Source: Lagopus muta
Lineage: Eukaryota > Chordata > Aves > Galliformes > Phasianidae
Length of the DNA: 64,000 nucleotides
Assembly (NCBI RefSeq): GCF_023343835.1
Contig: NC_064438.1
Coordinates: 58,738,578 to 58,802,577 of the forward strand
Reading direction: 5' to 3'
The notes below the pieces were generated by a model. It was given only the letters and a program-made list of their open reading frames with translations. It ran no database searches and was not told where the DNA came from. Position numbers and translations under genes: made by a program. Shown piece after piece: positions 10,229 through 21,089 of the stretch. Position 1 is the stretch's first letter, and every line of letters begins with the position of its first letter.

Positions 10229-10837
10229 TTGGTGTCCCCCAGGACATCACCAAATAGATGGTACACTGTCTGCCCATGCCAGGATGTCTGTCCGAGTGCT
10301 CAGCAGAGCGTGGGGCAGCTGTGGGGTGCTGGGACCCGATGCTGCCCTCACAGTGAGCAGTGATTTGGGGGCACAGGGATGCATGTACCAACCTAGAGAG
10401 CCTGGAGGATCCCTCCCAGTGCAGGGGATGCAGCAGCTCCTGCGTGCAGAGGAACGTGGGTGTTTGTGAAAAGGTCTCCTGTTCCCTCGTGCTGCTGCAC
10501 GTTACGGTAGGTGCTGCCTTAAGTTAGCACACCGCATTACAACGTGTGGCAGGTATTGCCAGTTGTGTGACAGATGCATTTTGCGTTAGGGTTGATTCCT
10601 ACAAGCTCACGAAGCCATTAATCTATCATTGCTACAAGGAGGCTGAGATATGCTCTCCTTCCTCCGAGCTCAAAGCATCAGAGGATACTGATTTATTTAT
10701 TTTTGGCCTTCTTCCAGCTGCTTTAAATCCCTGCGGTGCGAGGGGAAAATCTACTTCATTCTCTCCCTGTTTGTACAGCACGTCCTGAAGGCAGTGGCGT
10801 GCCAGGCTCTTATATCTTGGTGTGGAGAGACTCGGAT
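10229..10837. other. Unique sequence, nothing recognised
   Basis: No repeat or gene signal is seen. Confidence 0.45.
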
Positions 10838-10985
10838 CAGCTGCTCAGAGCCACATCTGTGGCCTGGGGCACCTTCAAGGGATGGGGCACCCACAGCTCT
10901 GGGCGGTGCTGGGGTCTTTCTGCCTCTGGGTGAAGAATTGCTGATGAACGCCCAACCCAAATTGCTCCTCTTGTAGCTCAAAGCC
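10838..10985 (-). mobile_element. Old CR1 fragment
   Basis: Diverged reversed CR1: agctgctcagagccacatct, caagggatggggcacccaca, then gggtgaagaattgctgatga and gctcctcttgtagctcaaag. No intact tail is left. It abuts the 5' end of a younger plus-strand CR1, so the two are head to head. Confidence 0.7.
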
Positions 10986-11460
10986 AAGCTCTTGGAACAG
11001 GTCCACAGGAGGGCACTGAGATGGTCAGAGGGCTGGAGCAGCTCTCCTATGAAGAAAAGCTGAGGGAACTGGGATTGTTTAGCTTGGAGAAGAGAAGGCT
11101 CCATGGAGACCTCATTGTGTCCTTCCAGTGCTTGAAGGCAGTGGATAAACAGGAGGGGAACGGCTGTTTGTGAGGGTGGGTGGTGATGGGACAAGGGGAA
11201 TGGATTTAAAGTGAGACAGGGGAGGTTTGGGTTGGATATGAGGAGGAAGTTTTTCAGCCAGAGGGTGGTGAGGCACTGGCACAGGTTGCCCAAGGAGGCT
11301 GTGGATGCCCCATCCCTGCAGGCATTCAAGGCCAGGCTGGATGTGGCTCTGGGCAGCCTGGGCTGCTGGTTGGCGACCTGCACACAGCAGGGTGTTGGAG
11401 CTGGATGAGCACTGTGCTCCTTTGCAACCCAGGCCATGCTGTGATTCCATGATTCTATCA
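10986..11460 (+). mobile_element. CR1-F-like copy with the end of ORF2 and the full 3' UTR
   Basis: Begins in late ORF2 (agctcttggaacaggtccac, gagggctggagcagctctcc, tggagaagagaaggctccat) and runs through the whole 3' UTR to tail octamers (gtgattccatgattctatca). It is the most complete young-type copy in the window, with few visible changes from the other copies. Confidence 0.96.
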
Positions 11461-12540
11461 CAGTCAGCCTGGTGCTGGGACCAGTTTCCTAGTGCTGCTG
11501 GTGGGGCTGCTAGGCTGGGAATGTTGATTCTATGACAGAAATTCTTCCTCCTGAGATAGTGCTGGTTTTACTCAGAGACCTGTTTCAGTATAATGTTTAC
11601 AGATTACTGTTTAAAAACTCTCAGCTTGGCTCCTTGTACTTATTTTGTTTTATACACACATGTATTCTGCAGATAACACAGAGGAATTCAGCTTGCTTCA
11701 TTAAAAGTGAAGGGAAGAAGCCTCGCAGAGGCACAATCTGCACTCAGAAGTAATGAACTTGCTGTGATGGAGGACAGCTCGTTCTCTGCCCCTTATTTAT
11801 TTACTTGCTTGTTTGCACGATAGCAGATGGATATCAGTGTGTGCTGTGCAGAAGCTAAAGCACTGCTAAACTGTCTGCAACCAGCTCTAATGAAGAACTT
11901 CTCCCCTGATAAGAGGTGAACAGTATGGCTTCATTAGATGAGCCAAGGCGGAATGGGAAGAGGACACGATTGCCTTGGGGAAACACAGTGGGGCCAAACC
12001 CTGGGGAGGAAAAGGCAATATGTAACAAAAAGGGCAGTGCTGGTATGAGGACAAGCGGGTTTTCAATTGTAAGTTGAGACTGGAGAGCAGAACAAAGTTT
12101 TAGAATTCAGGAGAAAAAAAGTATAGAATAATTCCCTGTGCAATACCATAAATCAGAATTACCCCATCTGTGCTCAGCAAGAATTTCCCAAGGTGTTCTT
12201 TTAGCAAGTAATTATTTCCAAAAGTAGCTTGAAATATGCTCAGTGCTCTTCTTCCTGTGCTTACTTCCACATACGTGAACTTTATTCTTTGATTAATAAA
12301 TACTTTGCTGTATGTACACAGCGACAGTGGCATATTAAAAAAGACCAAATATTTGACTGAAGTTTAAACCTGTCACTCAATGATCTGATAATAAATGCCA
12401 CAATTTATTCAACTTTCTGATTAAATCCCTGAGCAAATACCCCAGAAGAAGCTGCTGATTTGTCAGTGTGTACAACTTTATCTGCTGGAAAACTTCAATA
12501 ACAAAATCATGGCACTTCTGCAAAAAAACCCCACTAAATT
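11461..12540. other. Unique, mostly AT-rich sequence
   Basis: The section 12060-12540 is AT-rich and repeat-free, with TTGATTAATAAA near 12290. No gene is recognised; possible non-coding regulatory DNA. Confidence 0.4.
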
Positions 12541-12717
12541 GGTTGCCCAAGGAGGCTGTGGATGCCCCATCCCTGCAGGCATTCAAGGCCAGGCTGGATG
12601 TGGCTCTGGGCAGCCTGGGCTGCTGGTTGGTGACCTGCACACAGCAGGGGTTGGAGCTGGATGAGCACTGTGCTCCTGTGCAACCCAGGCCATGCTGTGA
12701 TTCTGTGATTCTATAAA
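12541..12717 (+). mobile_element. CR1-F-like 3' end, sharply truncated
   Basis: Homology starts at ggttgcccaaggaggctgtg and ends in gtgattctgtgattctata. Same truncation zone as the copies at 7061, 17431, 46786 and 61629. Confidence 0.95.
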
Positions 12718-13410
12718 TCACAGTTTTCTACTGACAAGTTGATGAGGACGGTCTGATGTCCTGAATATTGAGTTATTTCCCAATGCTCTATTTTTCTTGC
12801 TCTGAAGTTGTCTCTACCTACCCTCTAAAAAGCCACTTTTCCTGTGATGGGGTTTTATTTTTATATCACTTTGCAGGTTATTTACTGTGAATAAGAAAAG
12901 GATGAGTTCTAAAGAGATGTGATGGGCAAACGCGGCTCTCCGGATTGCTATGCCAGTTGTTCAGTACTGTATTCCTCCTTGTAAGGCAAAGGGACAAACC
13001 CAGGATCCCCTCTCCGAGGTCCCCCCACACCACTGCCCTGTGCAGGAGGAGCTCCAGGCTGCAGCCACGCTCGTGCTGCCCGCACTGCTGCTCGTTTCCA
13101 GCTTAGAGGAAGGGAGCAGCGATCCGCTGCAGAAGTTAAACAAGGCTCTCCTTTGACGTCAGAGCCGAGTTTGAAAATGCTTCGGAAGCCCATAAACGGA
13201 GCAGGATTGGCTTTGCTGACCCGCTGCTCACCAGCTCCTTTCATCTGCTCGGGCTCACGTGTCCCAGATCAAGGAGGCAATTTCCATTACAACAGCCCTG
13301 GCTGTGCAAGCCTTGATAGCAGCAGTCGTCTTAGTTTTCAGGATCAGCAGACTACAAACAGAAACGAAAGAGAACAGCTCAGGGCCATGATTTAGCAGAG
13401 GGCTGTTAGG
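12718..13410. promoter_or_regulatory. Unique block with a CRE and an E-box
   Basis: The palindromic CREB/ATF site TGACGTCA lies at 13154-13161 and CACGTG at 13256-13261, in a repeat-free section (about 13140-13340) that is mildly CpG-enriched. This combination is found in promoters and enhancers, but no transcript is evident. The rest of the interval shows nothing specific. Confidence 0.3.
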
Positions 13411-13494
13411 GCAGTATGGTTAGGTCACGGTTGGACTCAGTGATCTTTAAGGTCTTTTCCAACCTCAGTGATTCTATGGTTCTGTCATTCTATA
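13411..13494 (+). mobile_element. Short CR1 3' tail
   Basis: It reads ttggactcagtgatctttaa, ggtcttttccaacctcagtg and ends in gattctatggttctgtcatt. Only the last 85 bases of a CR1 are present. Confidence 0.85.
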
Positions 13495-14046
13495 CCATTC
13501 CCTTCCCCCCCAGCACAGCCTGCTCACAGCTGCCCGGCTGCTCCTCGCTTGCTCTGCTACCAGCTGAGGGAATCCTGAGCTCAGGTGGACCCTGGGTATG
13601 GATGAAGCAAAAGGAATTCAACAGAGAGAGAACTGCTCCTTTTTACCCCCTCTCAAACTCCTAAGAACTGTGCTCAGAGCCACCCTCTGTCATCTCAGCT
13701 GCTGGGAGGCTGTGCACCACCCTGTTTGCAGGCTGTGTCACAAAGTTAGAAAGGTTCTCCATAACCACAAAAGGAGGTGGAAGAGACCTCTTTCAGGCTC
13801 AAAATCTCTCGTGTTGTGCTCAGCTGTGACAGCACAAACCACCTGGGCAGTGTTTTTCCTCTCCTGGATTTAATATTCCAGACCTGCAGTGGCTCTGCAG
13901 AGGGCAGGTAGCACACAGAGTGCATTTCTCACACTGCATGCAGGGGTGCAGCTGGGCTGCAAAGGCACATGGCTCCTGCCAGCTGCTTGCTGTACCCATT
14001 AGCTCTGTGTCCCAAGTTTCTCTGTGGGCTGCCAGGCACTGGCAGC
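13495..14046. other. Unique sequence, nothing recognised
   Basis: No feature is seen. Confidence 0.45.
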
Positions 14047-14113
14047 AGGCACAGCTGCAGAGCACAGCTGGAGCACAGCTGCAGAGCATATCTGTAAAGA
14101 ACAGCTGGAGCAC
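14047..14113. repeat. Short degenerate tandem repeat
   Basis: Imperfect copies of gcacagctgcagagcacagc with ggagc and aaagaacagc variants over 67 bases. Confidence 0.6.
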
Positions 14114-15542
14114 TGACAAGCTCCAGGCTCAGAGCTGAGCTGTTCTGAGCCCACTGCATGTGCTTGTTTGGATGCTGCCACTGCAGCTGGACCCTGGAGT
14201 GTCCCCACATCACTGCTCAGGGCAGACAGCGAGGCAGCAGGCATAGAGCAAAGCCCTGTTAACATCCTGTGTCCACTTTGCTGGCTTTGCTTCACATCTT
14301 TGTGCTTTTTCCTCTTCTGATATTGCTTCTTTACATGAAATGCCATTCTGGGCAGTATGAGAGCCAAAGAAAACCTTGTCTTCCTTCCACAGGAGTGGTT
14401 CAGAGCATCAGCTCACAATTCCTTTTGTTACTAGAGACATTTTCACAGATATTTAATTTCCTCTGCCTTCAAATACCTTGTGCTTTTAGGGGTTTGCAGG
14501 TTTAGAAGAAAGGCACTGCAAGGAATGCATCCACCTGGCTGCAAGCACCAGCTGTGCTGTGCTGCACTGTGCTCTGTTTCACTGCACTGTCACCTCCCAC
14601 AAACTTTTCCAAAGCAAAGTGCAGAAAAACCACTGTTTCTCAATTGCCTCAGCAAAGTATGAATTACACTAATTGGGGCACCAGCAAACAGCAAATGGGT
14701 AATAAAGAGGAAGTGCTCACTGTGGATCAAGAGCAGAGTGCCATCCACTGCCTCCCTGCACAGTGGCACAGTGCAGCCAGCTTCTCTGGGAGCTGCAGAA
14801 CATGGAGTGAGCAATGAGAAGCATTTTAAACAACTTATTGCACTTCTGCTTTTACATGGCATGGGAAGCAGCCTGCTTAGTGAGGAGATACGGGCAGTTA
14901 AGGACGAGATATATTTCCATTTCAATATGAGCTCTTCTCAAGGTGAACTAATAGAGGTTTCTTGTAATGACCCAAACAAAACTTCAATTTCTCATGCCTG
15001 TAAGCACTTTGCATTTTTTATAATTCATCCAGGTTTGTTATGAGGAAGTCAGCTGGACCACAAAGCAAACACTTTGTGATGTGCTCACTTTTAATTCACC
15101 ACAGAGAGAGGTTTGTACAGTGTGAAATGAAGCAAACTGGAATAGTAGTAACAGTTGATAAGAATTTCCTAAGTATTCTCCTGCTAATCTCTGCCATTAG
15201 CTGATTTGAGACCGGCTGGTTGCCATGGCGATGTGGATGCAAGCAGCAGGATCGATGCTGGCAGGGCTGGGGATGGGGGGCAGCACTCAGTGCAGGGCCC
15301 TGTGCTCCAAGACAGAAGTCCCACAGCCTGCAGCTGCCTGCCTTTGCATTGCGGGTCCTGGAGCTAACCAATGGCATCTGGAGTTTGCTCCTGTCAGCCC
15401 AGATTTCCTCCATCTATCAAACCTCATCCCAGTGGTTTCTCTTGAAGCTCACGTTTTCCACCCATGGAGCCACAGATAAGTGCAGCTGTTTCTTAATGAA
15501 AGCATCACATGCACAGGCATGGTACCCTCTGGATTTTTTTCA
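14114..15542. other. Unique sequence with one X-box-like site
   Basis: GTTGCCATGGCGAT at 15219-15232 is a near-palindromic RFX X-box, differing from the symmetrical consensus in the last half-site. AT-rich repeat-free DNA at 14820-15200 lies beside it. No gene is recognised. Confidence 0.4.
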
Positions 15543-15777
15543 AACTGAAAGAGGGGAGACTTAGGTTGGATATAAAGAAATTTCTTGCTCTAAGGATGGT
15601 GAGGCACTGCACAGGTTGCCTGGAAAGGTGGTGCTGCCCCATCCCTGCACACAGCCGAGGTCAGGGGATGGGCTGTGAGCACTGATGGAGCTGTGGGTGT
15701 CCCTGTGTGTTGCTGAGAGTGGGACCAGAGGGCCTTGAAGGGTGCCTTCCGACTCAAATCATTCTGTGATCCTATGA
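15543..15777 (+). mobile_element. CR1 3' fragment
   Basis: Plus-strand copy of the 3421/6491 subfamily: aggatggtgaggcactgcac, gatgggctgtgagcactgat, then a gggaccagagggccttgaag block and an attctgtgatcctatga tail. Confidence 0.9.
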
Positions 15778-15947
15778 AATTAGACCAACTGAGATTAGAA
15801 TTCCGTGATTAGAAATCAGAAATCACTGCAGGTGATGAAGTATGAAGACATCTTAACAAGAGCTGCAGTGGTTTGTCTATTGCTGGAAATTAAAATCCAA
15901 ACTGGATGCAGAGCCCAGGAGCAAGCAACCTAGGTGCAGGGCAGTCA
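15778..15947. other. Unique spacer
   Basis: Nothing recognised. Confidence 0.4.
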
Positions 15948-16047
15948 CAGCACCCAGAGCTGTGTGCAGCACCCATAGCAATGCACAGCACCCAGAGCAA
16001 AGCACCCAGAGCAGTGCACAACACCCAGAGCTGCGTGCAGCACTCAG
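15948..16047. repeat. 19-bp minisatellite, about five units
   Basis: Units such as cagcacccagagctgtgtg, cagcacccatagcaatgca and caacacccagagctgcgtg repeat with a 19-base period. One or two units are shortened. A 20-base stretch spanning the second unit recurs exactly at 16720-16739, outside the array. Confidence 0.85.
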
Positions 16048-16784
16048 ATTTCTCCTGCTGAGCTGCACAAGCAGGAGCTCTGTCCCAGTCCAGACTCTGT
16101 GCTCTAATTACCTGCAATTATCACAGCAGCTTTTCACAGAATCAAAGGCTTCTCCTGATAAGTACATTTCTGTCAACGGCTTGGATTCATTAGGCTGTGT
16201 TTCAGATGGGCTCCTTTTCAAGCAGCCCAGGAAGGTTTCGATATTCATGCTGAAGAGACACAGAGATAATGAAGCGCCTTGCTGACTCAGCTGATTCCTG
16301 CTCTCTGGCTTAATCCAGCTCACAGATGAATTACAGAGGGTCTTTGAAATGCCTCTCAGCCCTGCTAATTAATGTGCCTCTCAGCGCTGTGCTGACTTCC
16401 ACTAACAAGCCTGATACAGCCACGTTCCCTTGCACAGAGCCAGCTAATTTGCCCTGTGGGTGCCACTGGCCTCCCCTGGCCCCAAAGCCACCCAGGAGCA
16501 CCCGGCTGTGGCTGTGCTCTCAGCAGGCTTAGACAAGTATGAACGTGGTCTCTGTGCTACACATGGAAGAGCACAGAGGGGGAACAAGAGCCTGCTGGTG
16601 TTCTAGGTGAGTGCACATGGATCCACCAACAGTGGGAACCAAAACCTGAGTTGTCTTTGCGGCAGGAACCACTCAGTGCAGCCAAGAGCATCACACCGAT
16701 GCCGCATCCCTCCTGAGCTGCAGCACCCATAGCAATGCATGGATGTCCTTTCCGAGCATCCCTGAGCCAAGGTGGGTCCTGAAC
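16048..16784. other. Unique sequence with an isolated minisatellite unit
   Basis: Contains gcagcacccatagcaatgca at 16720-16739, identical to 15966-15985. Otherwise nothing is recognised. Confidence 0.45.
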
Positions 16785-16917
16785 CCTCTTTGTGGTGAGG
16801 CCCTGGCACTGCCCAGAGTTGTGGATGCCCTGTCCCTGGAAGTGGCTGAGGCCATGGATGGGCCCTGGGCAGCCTGAGCTGGGGGGCACCCAGCCCTAAT
16901 TAATGCTTCTGTGATTT
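16785..16917 (+). mobile_element. Old CR1 3' fragment
   Basis: Diverged copy: tggtgaggccctggcactgc, gttgtggatgccctgtccct, gatgggccctgggcagcctg. It ends in a short gcttctgtgattt tail. Confidence 0.75.
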
Positions 16918-17430
16918 GGGGCTGGGGCACAAAGACCATCCCCACCAGTCCTTCCTGACTGCCTCCAGCAGGACACTGCTTCTTCCAATTGGACATTTTT
17001 GCATCACTCGAGAGCACCAGGAGATTACAAAATGTCCTTTCCTCTCCAAGGTTTTTTAATTAACATTTCTATTAGCAGACTTAATTAGCACATCTCTGGC
17101 TTCCATCTGCTTTTCTCTGTTACAGCCTGCTGAAGACACTTTGGTATGGCATTATGCATCCCATCATCAGGAATAATAAATGAACATCACTGTGCTCAGA
17201 TTACACAGCTTGAGCTGAGGGACCAGACCCTGGTGTGGAGGAGTGGCCGCTCACCCCTTCAGCTGGTGGCTGATTTCTGGGTTAGAGCAGAGCTGTGATT
17301 GTTCCTGATACAGCAATTACACGTGTTGTGGGGATGAAGCCAAGGCTGCGCTGGGAGCAGAGATGCTCTGTTGGCCTCACAGTGCTCATCCAGACACCTC
17401 CTGTGTCCGGTGTGCATGAATCCCAACCGA
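16918..17430. promoter_or_regulatory. AT-rich block with paired homeodomain sites, candidate enhancer
   Basis: Within repeat-free DNA, TTTTTAATTAACA (about 17053-17065) and CTTAATTAGCA (about 17080-17090) place two LHX-type TAATTA cores about 23 bases apart. Composition around 17030-17190 resembles conserved non-coding DNA. Evidence is motif-level only. Confidence 0.3.
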
Positions 17431-17606
17431 TGGAACAGGCTGCCCAAGGAGGCTGTGGATGCCCCATCCCTGCAGGCATTCAAGGCCAGGCTGGATGTGG
17501 CTCTGGGCAGCCTGGGCTGCTGGTTGGCGACCTGCACACAGCAGGGGGTTGGAGCTGGATGAGCACTGTGCTCCTGTGCAACCCAGGCCATTCTAGGATT
17601 CTATGA
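17431..17606 (+). mobile_element. CR1-F-like 3' end, truncated
   Basis: Homology starts around tggaacaggctgcccaagga and ends in ccattctaggattctatga. It belongs to the shared truncation cluster. Confidence 0.94.
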
Positions 17607-18117
17607 ATTTCTGAATGTTTTCATTCTCTGTTTCCCATTCACTGGTAAGGAAAGCTCCTGCAGACCTGGAGAAGCCTTCTGCCTGGTCCTGCTGCTGCTC
17701 TGCCCTCACACTGCACTGCCAGCTTCACTCTGCCCTGGTGTCTTTGGCACTCATAGTCCTTGCATGCGTGGGGCTGCTCTCAGCAGTGGAGCCTCTGCCA
17801 TCAAATTCTGGGGATCCTTAGTGAGGGTAGGGGCTGAAATTCAGACACAGAGACAGCCTGAGCAAGCCCAAGCCCTGCAGCCTCCTTAGGACCAGCTGCT
17901 CTTTTCTTCTGGTGGGGATTTCTTCCTGCTGAGTTCCACATCACTTCCTCCATAGCGTTCCAGGGATGTTGGTTGCTGCCTCTGATGCTTCCAACAAGCA
18001 GCAAGAGGGCTGTGTTAATGCATGCCCAAGACCAGCATGTATACCTCTTTCTCCTCACATTGCAAGTGTTTTCCCACTTTTGTCATTGTAGGAATTTACC
18101 TTTATGTTCTTGTAAAA
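17607..18117. other. Unique sequence, nothing recognised
   Basis: No feature is seen. Confidence 0.45.
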
Positions 18118-18222
18118 TCATAGAATCATTAAGGTTGGAAAAGACCTCCAAGATCACCTCCAAAACTTCTAAGCCCAACCCCAGCCCACCCCCACCATGC
18201 CCACTGCCCACGTCCCACATGT
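18118..18222 (-). mobile_element. CR1 3' fragment
   Basis: It reads tcatagaatcattaaggttg, gaaaagacctccaagatcac, then caaccccagcccacccccac. It is the reversed 3' end of the subfamily seen on the plus strand at 47996-48185 and 59011-59103. Confidence 0.85.
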
Positions 18223-18352
18223 GTGGCTGCTTCATGTCTCTCCTCTGCTACACAGAGCTGGGCAAAGGGAGAGCAGAAATTGTGCTCCCAAGTTGCACCT
18301 CAGCAAATCAGCCCATGAGCAGTGCAGGTGAGGAGCGGGCAGTCAGTGCCCA
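18223..18352. other. Unique spacer
   Basis: Nothing recognised. Confidence 0.4.
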
Positions 18353-18394
18353 GGGGTGCAGGGTTGGAGCCCTGGGGTGCAGGGTTGGAGCCCT
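18353..18394. repeat. Perfect 21-bp tandem duplication
   Basis: Two exact adjacent copies (18353-18373 and 18374-18394) of a unit beginning ggggtgcagggttgg. Identity implies a young duplication. Confidence 0.9.
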
Positions 18395-18488
18395 GGGAGC
18401 AGTGTGTCCTGCATGGAGCTCTTGGGCAGCCCCAGTGAGCTCTGCTCCGGCCCTGGGTCTCTACAGGCACTCAGCCCTTGCTGGGTGA

Positions 18489-18682
18489 GGTGCTGCAACA
18501 GCTGCCCAGAGAGGCTGTGATGCCCTGTCCATCCCTGGAGGTGTTCAAGGCCAGGTTGGATGGGGCCCTGGGCAGCCTGGGCTGCTGTGAAATGGGGAGG
18601 TTGGTGGCCCTGCGTGGCACAGGGGGTTGGAGCTTCGTGATCCTTGAGGTCCCTTCCAACCCGGCCGTTCTGTGCTTCTGTG
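18489..18682 (+). mobile_element. CR1-B-like 3' fragment
   Basis: Starts at agctgcccagagaggctgtg and ends gaggtcccttccaacccggc plus a gttctgtgcttctgtga tail. Same subfamily as 19697-19864 and, reversed, 42656-42796. Confidence 0.9.
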
Positions 18683-18779
18683 ACACTTGCAGCAGTGAGT
18701 GCACTCAGCAGTGACATCAAATATCCTGAACAAGCACAGCGAGGCACGCACCTACACACAAGATAAAGCTGAAGCAATA

Positions 18780-19660
18780 GATGACAAAAATGAACACAAC
18801 CCAGAAGATATTTCTTATTAAACAGTTGCCTGCCTGATTTGTTTCCTGCATTAGTGATGATGCATGGCTGCTATTCACATTAATAGGCAGCCATAAAGTA
18901 TTTTTGTCAGCTGAGTTTTACCTGGAGTTAAATAAAATATTACTGTTTATGACAGATTTAACTACAGGCTTTGACGTTGCAGCATCCTGTTGCTCTCCTA
19001 TTGCAGATTGAACACATGTTTTTTTTTGAACACCTCTAACATATTGCCTCAGCGATCACAGCGTTGTGATGGCGTGACTTTTTAGCTTGATTACACTACA
19101 AGATGAGCTTTTAAGCTTTTATGAGAATGCCATAAATGTCAGCAGGGAGATGAAGCACCCCAACAGAAAGCAAACGCTGGGCTTTGTTGGAGCCCTATGG
19201 GCTGTGTCGATGGAAGCCCTGAACTCCTTTTTCCTTCTCTTCTAAATCTGACATTGTTCTGCATTTTCACCTCTCCAAAAGATTTAATTATGTCAAAAAT
19301 GGCATTGATGAGTTGCTACAATGTTTTGAAGCCCAGCAAAAACTGTGGTTAAAGCATTCCCAATTAACATGCCTCCTACCATAGCATTTCGAGTGGAATA
19401 TTAAAGTTTATGGAGTTCAGAAACAAACTGTTTAATTGCTGGACATGGGATATATTTTGATTTCCTTCAATAAAAGAAAATGAATGAAAGCTTTGCTTAG
19501 TTTGCAATTGAAATTAATAAGATGAAAGCAAAAATCGGCATATTTATGCAGTATTAAATCTAAGGAGCATTGCCAACAGCTCCTGCTCCCTCCATTTAGA
19601 ATATTCCTTCCAAAATATTTAAGGGGCATTAGGCATTTTATTTTTTCACATTCCTTTTTC
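18780..19660. promoter_or_regulatory. Long AT-rich repeat-free block, candidate enhancer cluster
   Basis: Nearly 900 bases between two CR1 copies have no recognised repeat, low CpG and many TAAT/ATTA cores. Features include gcattagtgatgatgcatgg and ctattcacattaataggc near 18850-18890, gagcttttaagctttta near 19105-19122, and aagatttaattatgtcaaaa near 19280-19300. The texture is that of deeply conserved non-coding elements. I could not assign it to a known enhancer. Confidence 0.38.
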
Positions 19661-19696
19661 TGATATTACTTTACTGGTGTTTCATGTCTCTGACTG

Positions 19697-19864
19697 CACC
19701 CCGTCCATCCCTGGAGGTGTTGAAGGCCAGGTTGGATGAGGCCCTGGGCAGCCTGGGCTGCTATGAAATGTGGAGGTTGGTGGCCCTGCATGGCACAGGG
19801 GGGCTGCAGCTTCGTGGTCCTTGGGGTCCCTTCCAACCCGGCCGTTCTGTGATTCTGTGATCCT
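19697..19864 (+). mobile_element. CR1-B-like 3' fragment
   Basis: It reads gtccatccctggaggtgttg, gaggccctgggcagcctggg, and ends in gattctgtgatcctgaga. Truncated about 25 bases further 3' than its sister copy at 18489. Confidence 0.9.
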
Positions 19865-21089
19865 GAGACATAGGAAATCGTGTAACAGTGGCAAACAGCA
19901 ACAGCAAAAGAAAGAGGGTTGAATGGCAAGTGGAAAAAATAAGGTGGTGGTGCTGAGAAAACAGCTGTGGTAGAAAGAAAGTCACCCGATTCAGTAAGAG
20001 AAATCAGCTAAAAAGGGCAAAAAGTCAAACCAACAGGAGATCTGGCACTAAATATTACAGCAGTAACATCAAGAAAGGGCAACAGGAGTCCTCAGCAGCA
20101 GTGCTGCAGATGCAAGGACCATTTGGGAGCACCAGGGTGAAGTTCAGGATGATTGAAAGGTGCATGCAATAATGAAGGGAACACTGGAACAACACAAGAA
20201 CAGAAAGGATGGAAAATACAGACAAGTCCTCGTTTCTTGTTTGGAACTGCTGTGAATGAGAGCAGGTAAAGATGCTCCGCGGGTGACACAGAAACCTGCT
20301 CTAAGCCCGTGGGTGGGAGCCTCCACATTTATCACCCCCGGGTGGCCAGAGGGGAATCGCATCAGTAGAAGAGCCCTTATCTGCCCAGGGACAAGCAAGG
20401 CAAAAAAAAGGTGCAGAGAAACTGGTGAGTCAGTGCTGCTTTGGAGTGTGGCAGCCAGATGTGTGCCTCCCTGGCAGTATGCTGATCAATGGGAGATAAT
20501 GATCTGCTGAGTGTTTGGGTAAGCAAAGAGAAGAGCTTTATGGAGAACCGATGCCTTTGAGAAAAGCAGTGCACGGAGAACTGGAGAACTCGTAAGTCAT
20601 CTCACCTTAAATTACCGTGTGTTTGAGGGAATTGATGGGGTCAGCTGGAGCTGTGTTGTTAATGAAGAGACCGAGCTTTGAATTTCAAAGGGACAAATGT
20701 AAAAATGCAGCTGGTAAGGTGAGGTGGCTTGAAGATCTGAGCTGAATGCGGGCAAAAAACAAATTGGATGGAGACCACAGGGCCACAGTCGAGTGAAATT
20801 TGGTCCCAAGGTAGAAAGTGCAGATCCACCTGAGAAAGGAATTAGGGGTAAGCAGCATCTTCTGCAAATGAGGGAAAGAGCTGATGGTCAGTCCCTGCTG
20901 TCGCAAGGCCAGGAATCACAGGGAGAGCTTTCAGGCAGGCTCAGCTGCATCTCACAAGGGATATTAAACACTAAGTGCTCCTATAAATAAAAAGGTCATT
21001 AACATAAAAAAGAACAAAGGGAGAAGTGGAGATTCTATGTGTTGAGGATGGATGGAATTTAAAGGTAATGTTCCCATTGGCCCAAACAA
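19865..21089 (+). other. Purine-rich DNA, possible upstream extension of an ancient CR1
   Basis: The plus strand is A/G-rich throughout, as CR1 ORF sense strands are, and it leads directly into the ancient CR1 relic at 21090. Individual stretches (ctaaaaagggcaaaaagtca, cagtaacatcaagaaagggc) have the look of LINE ORF2 but cannot be read as protein. Extension of the element through this interval is a guess. Confidence 0.3.

Noticed and set aside
10751..11461. 236-codon open frame on the reverse strand
   Set aside because: It is the antisense of CR1 copies; similar frames recur over other CR1-F-like copies.
15948..16047. CRISPR-like array
   Set aside because: The units are directly adjacent without spacers and the sequence is vertebrate; it is a minisatellite.
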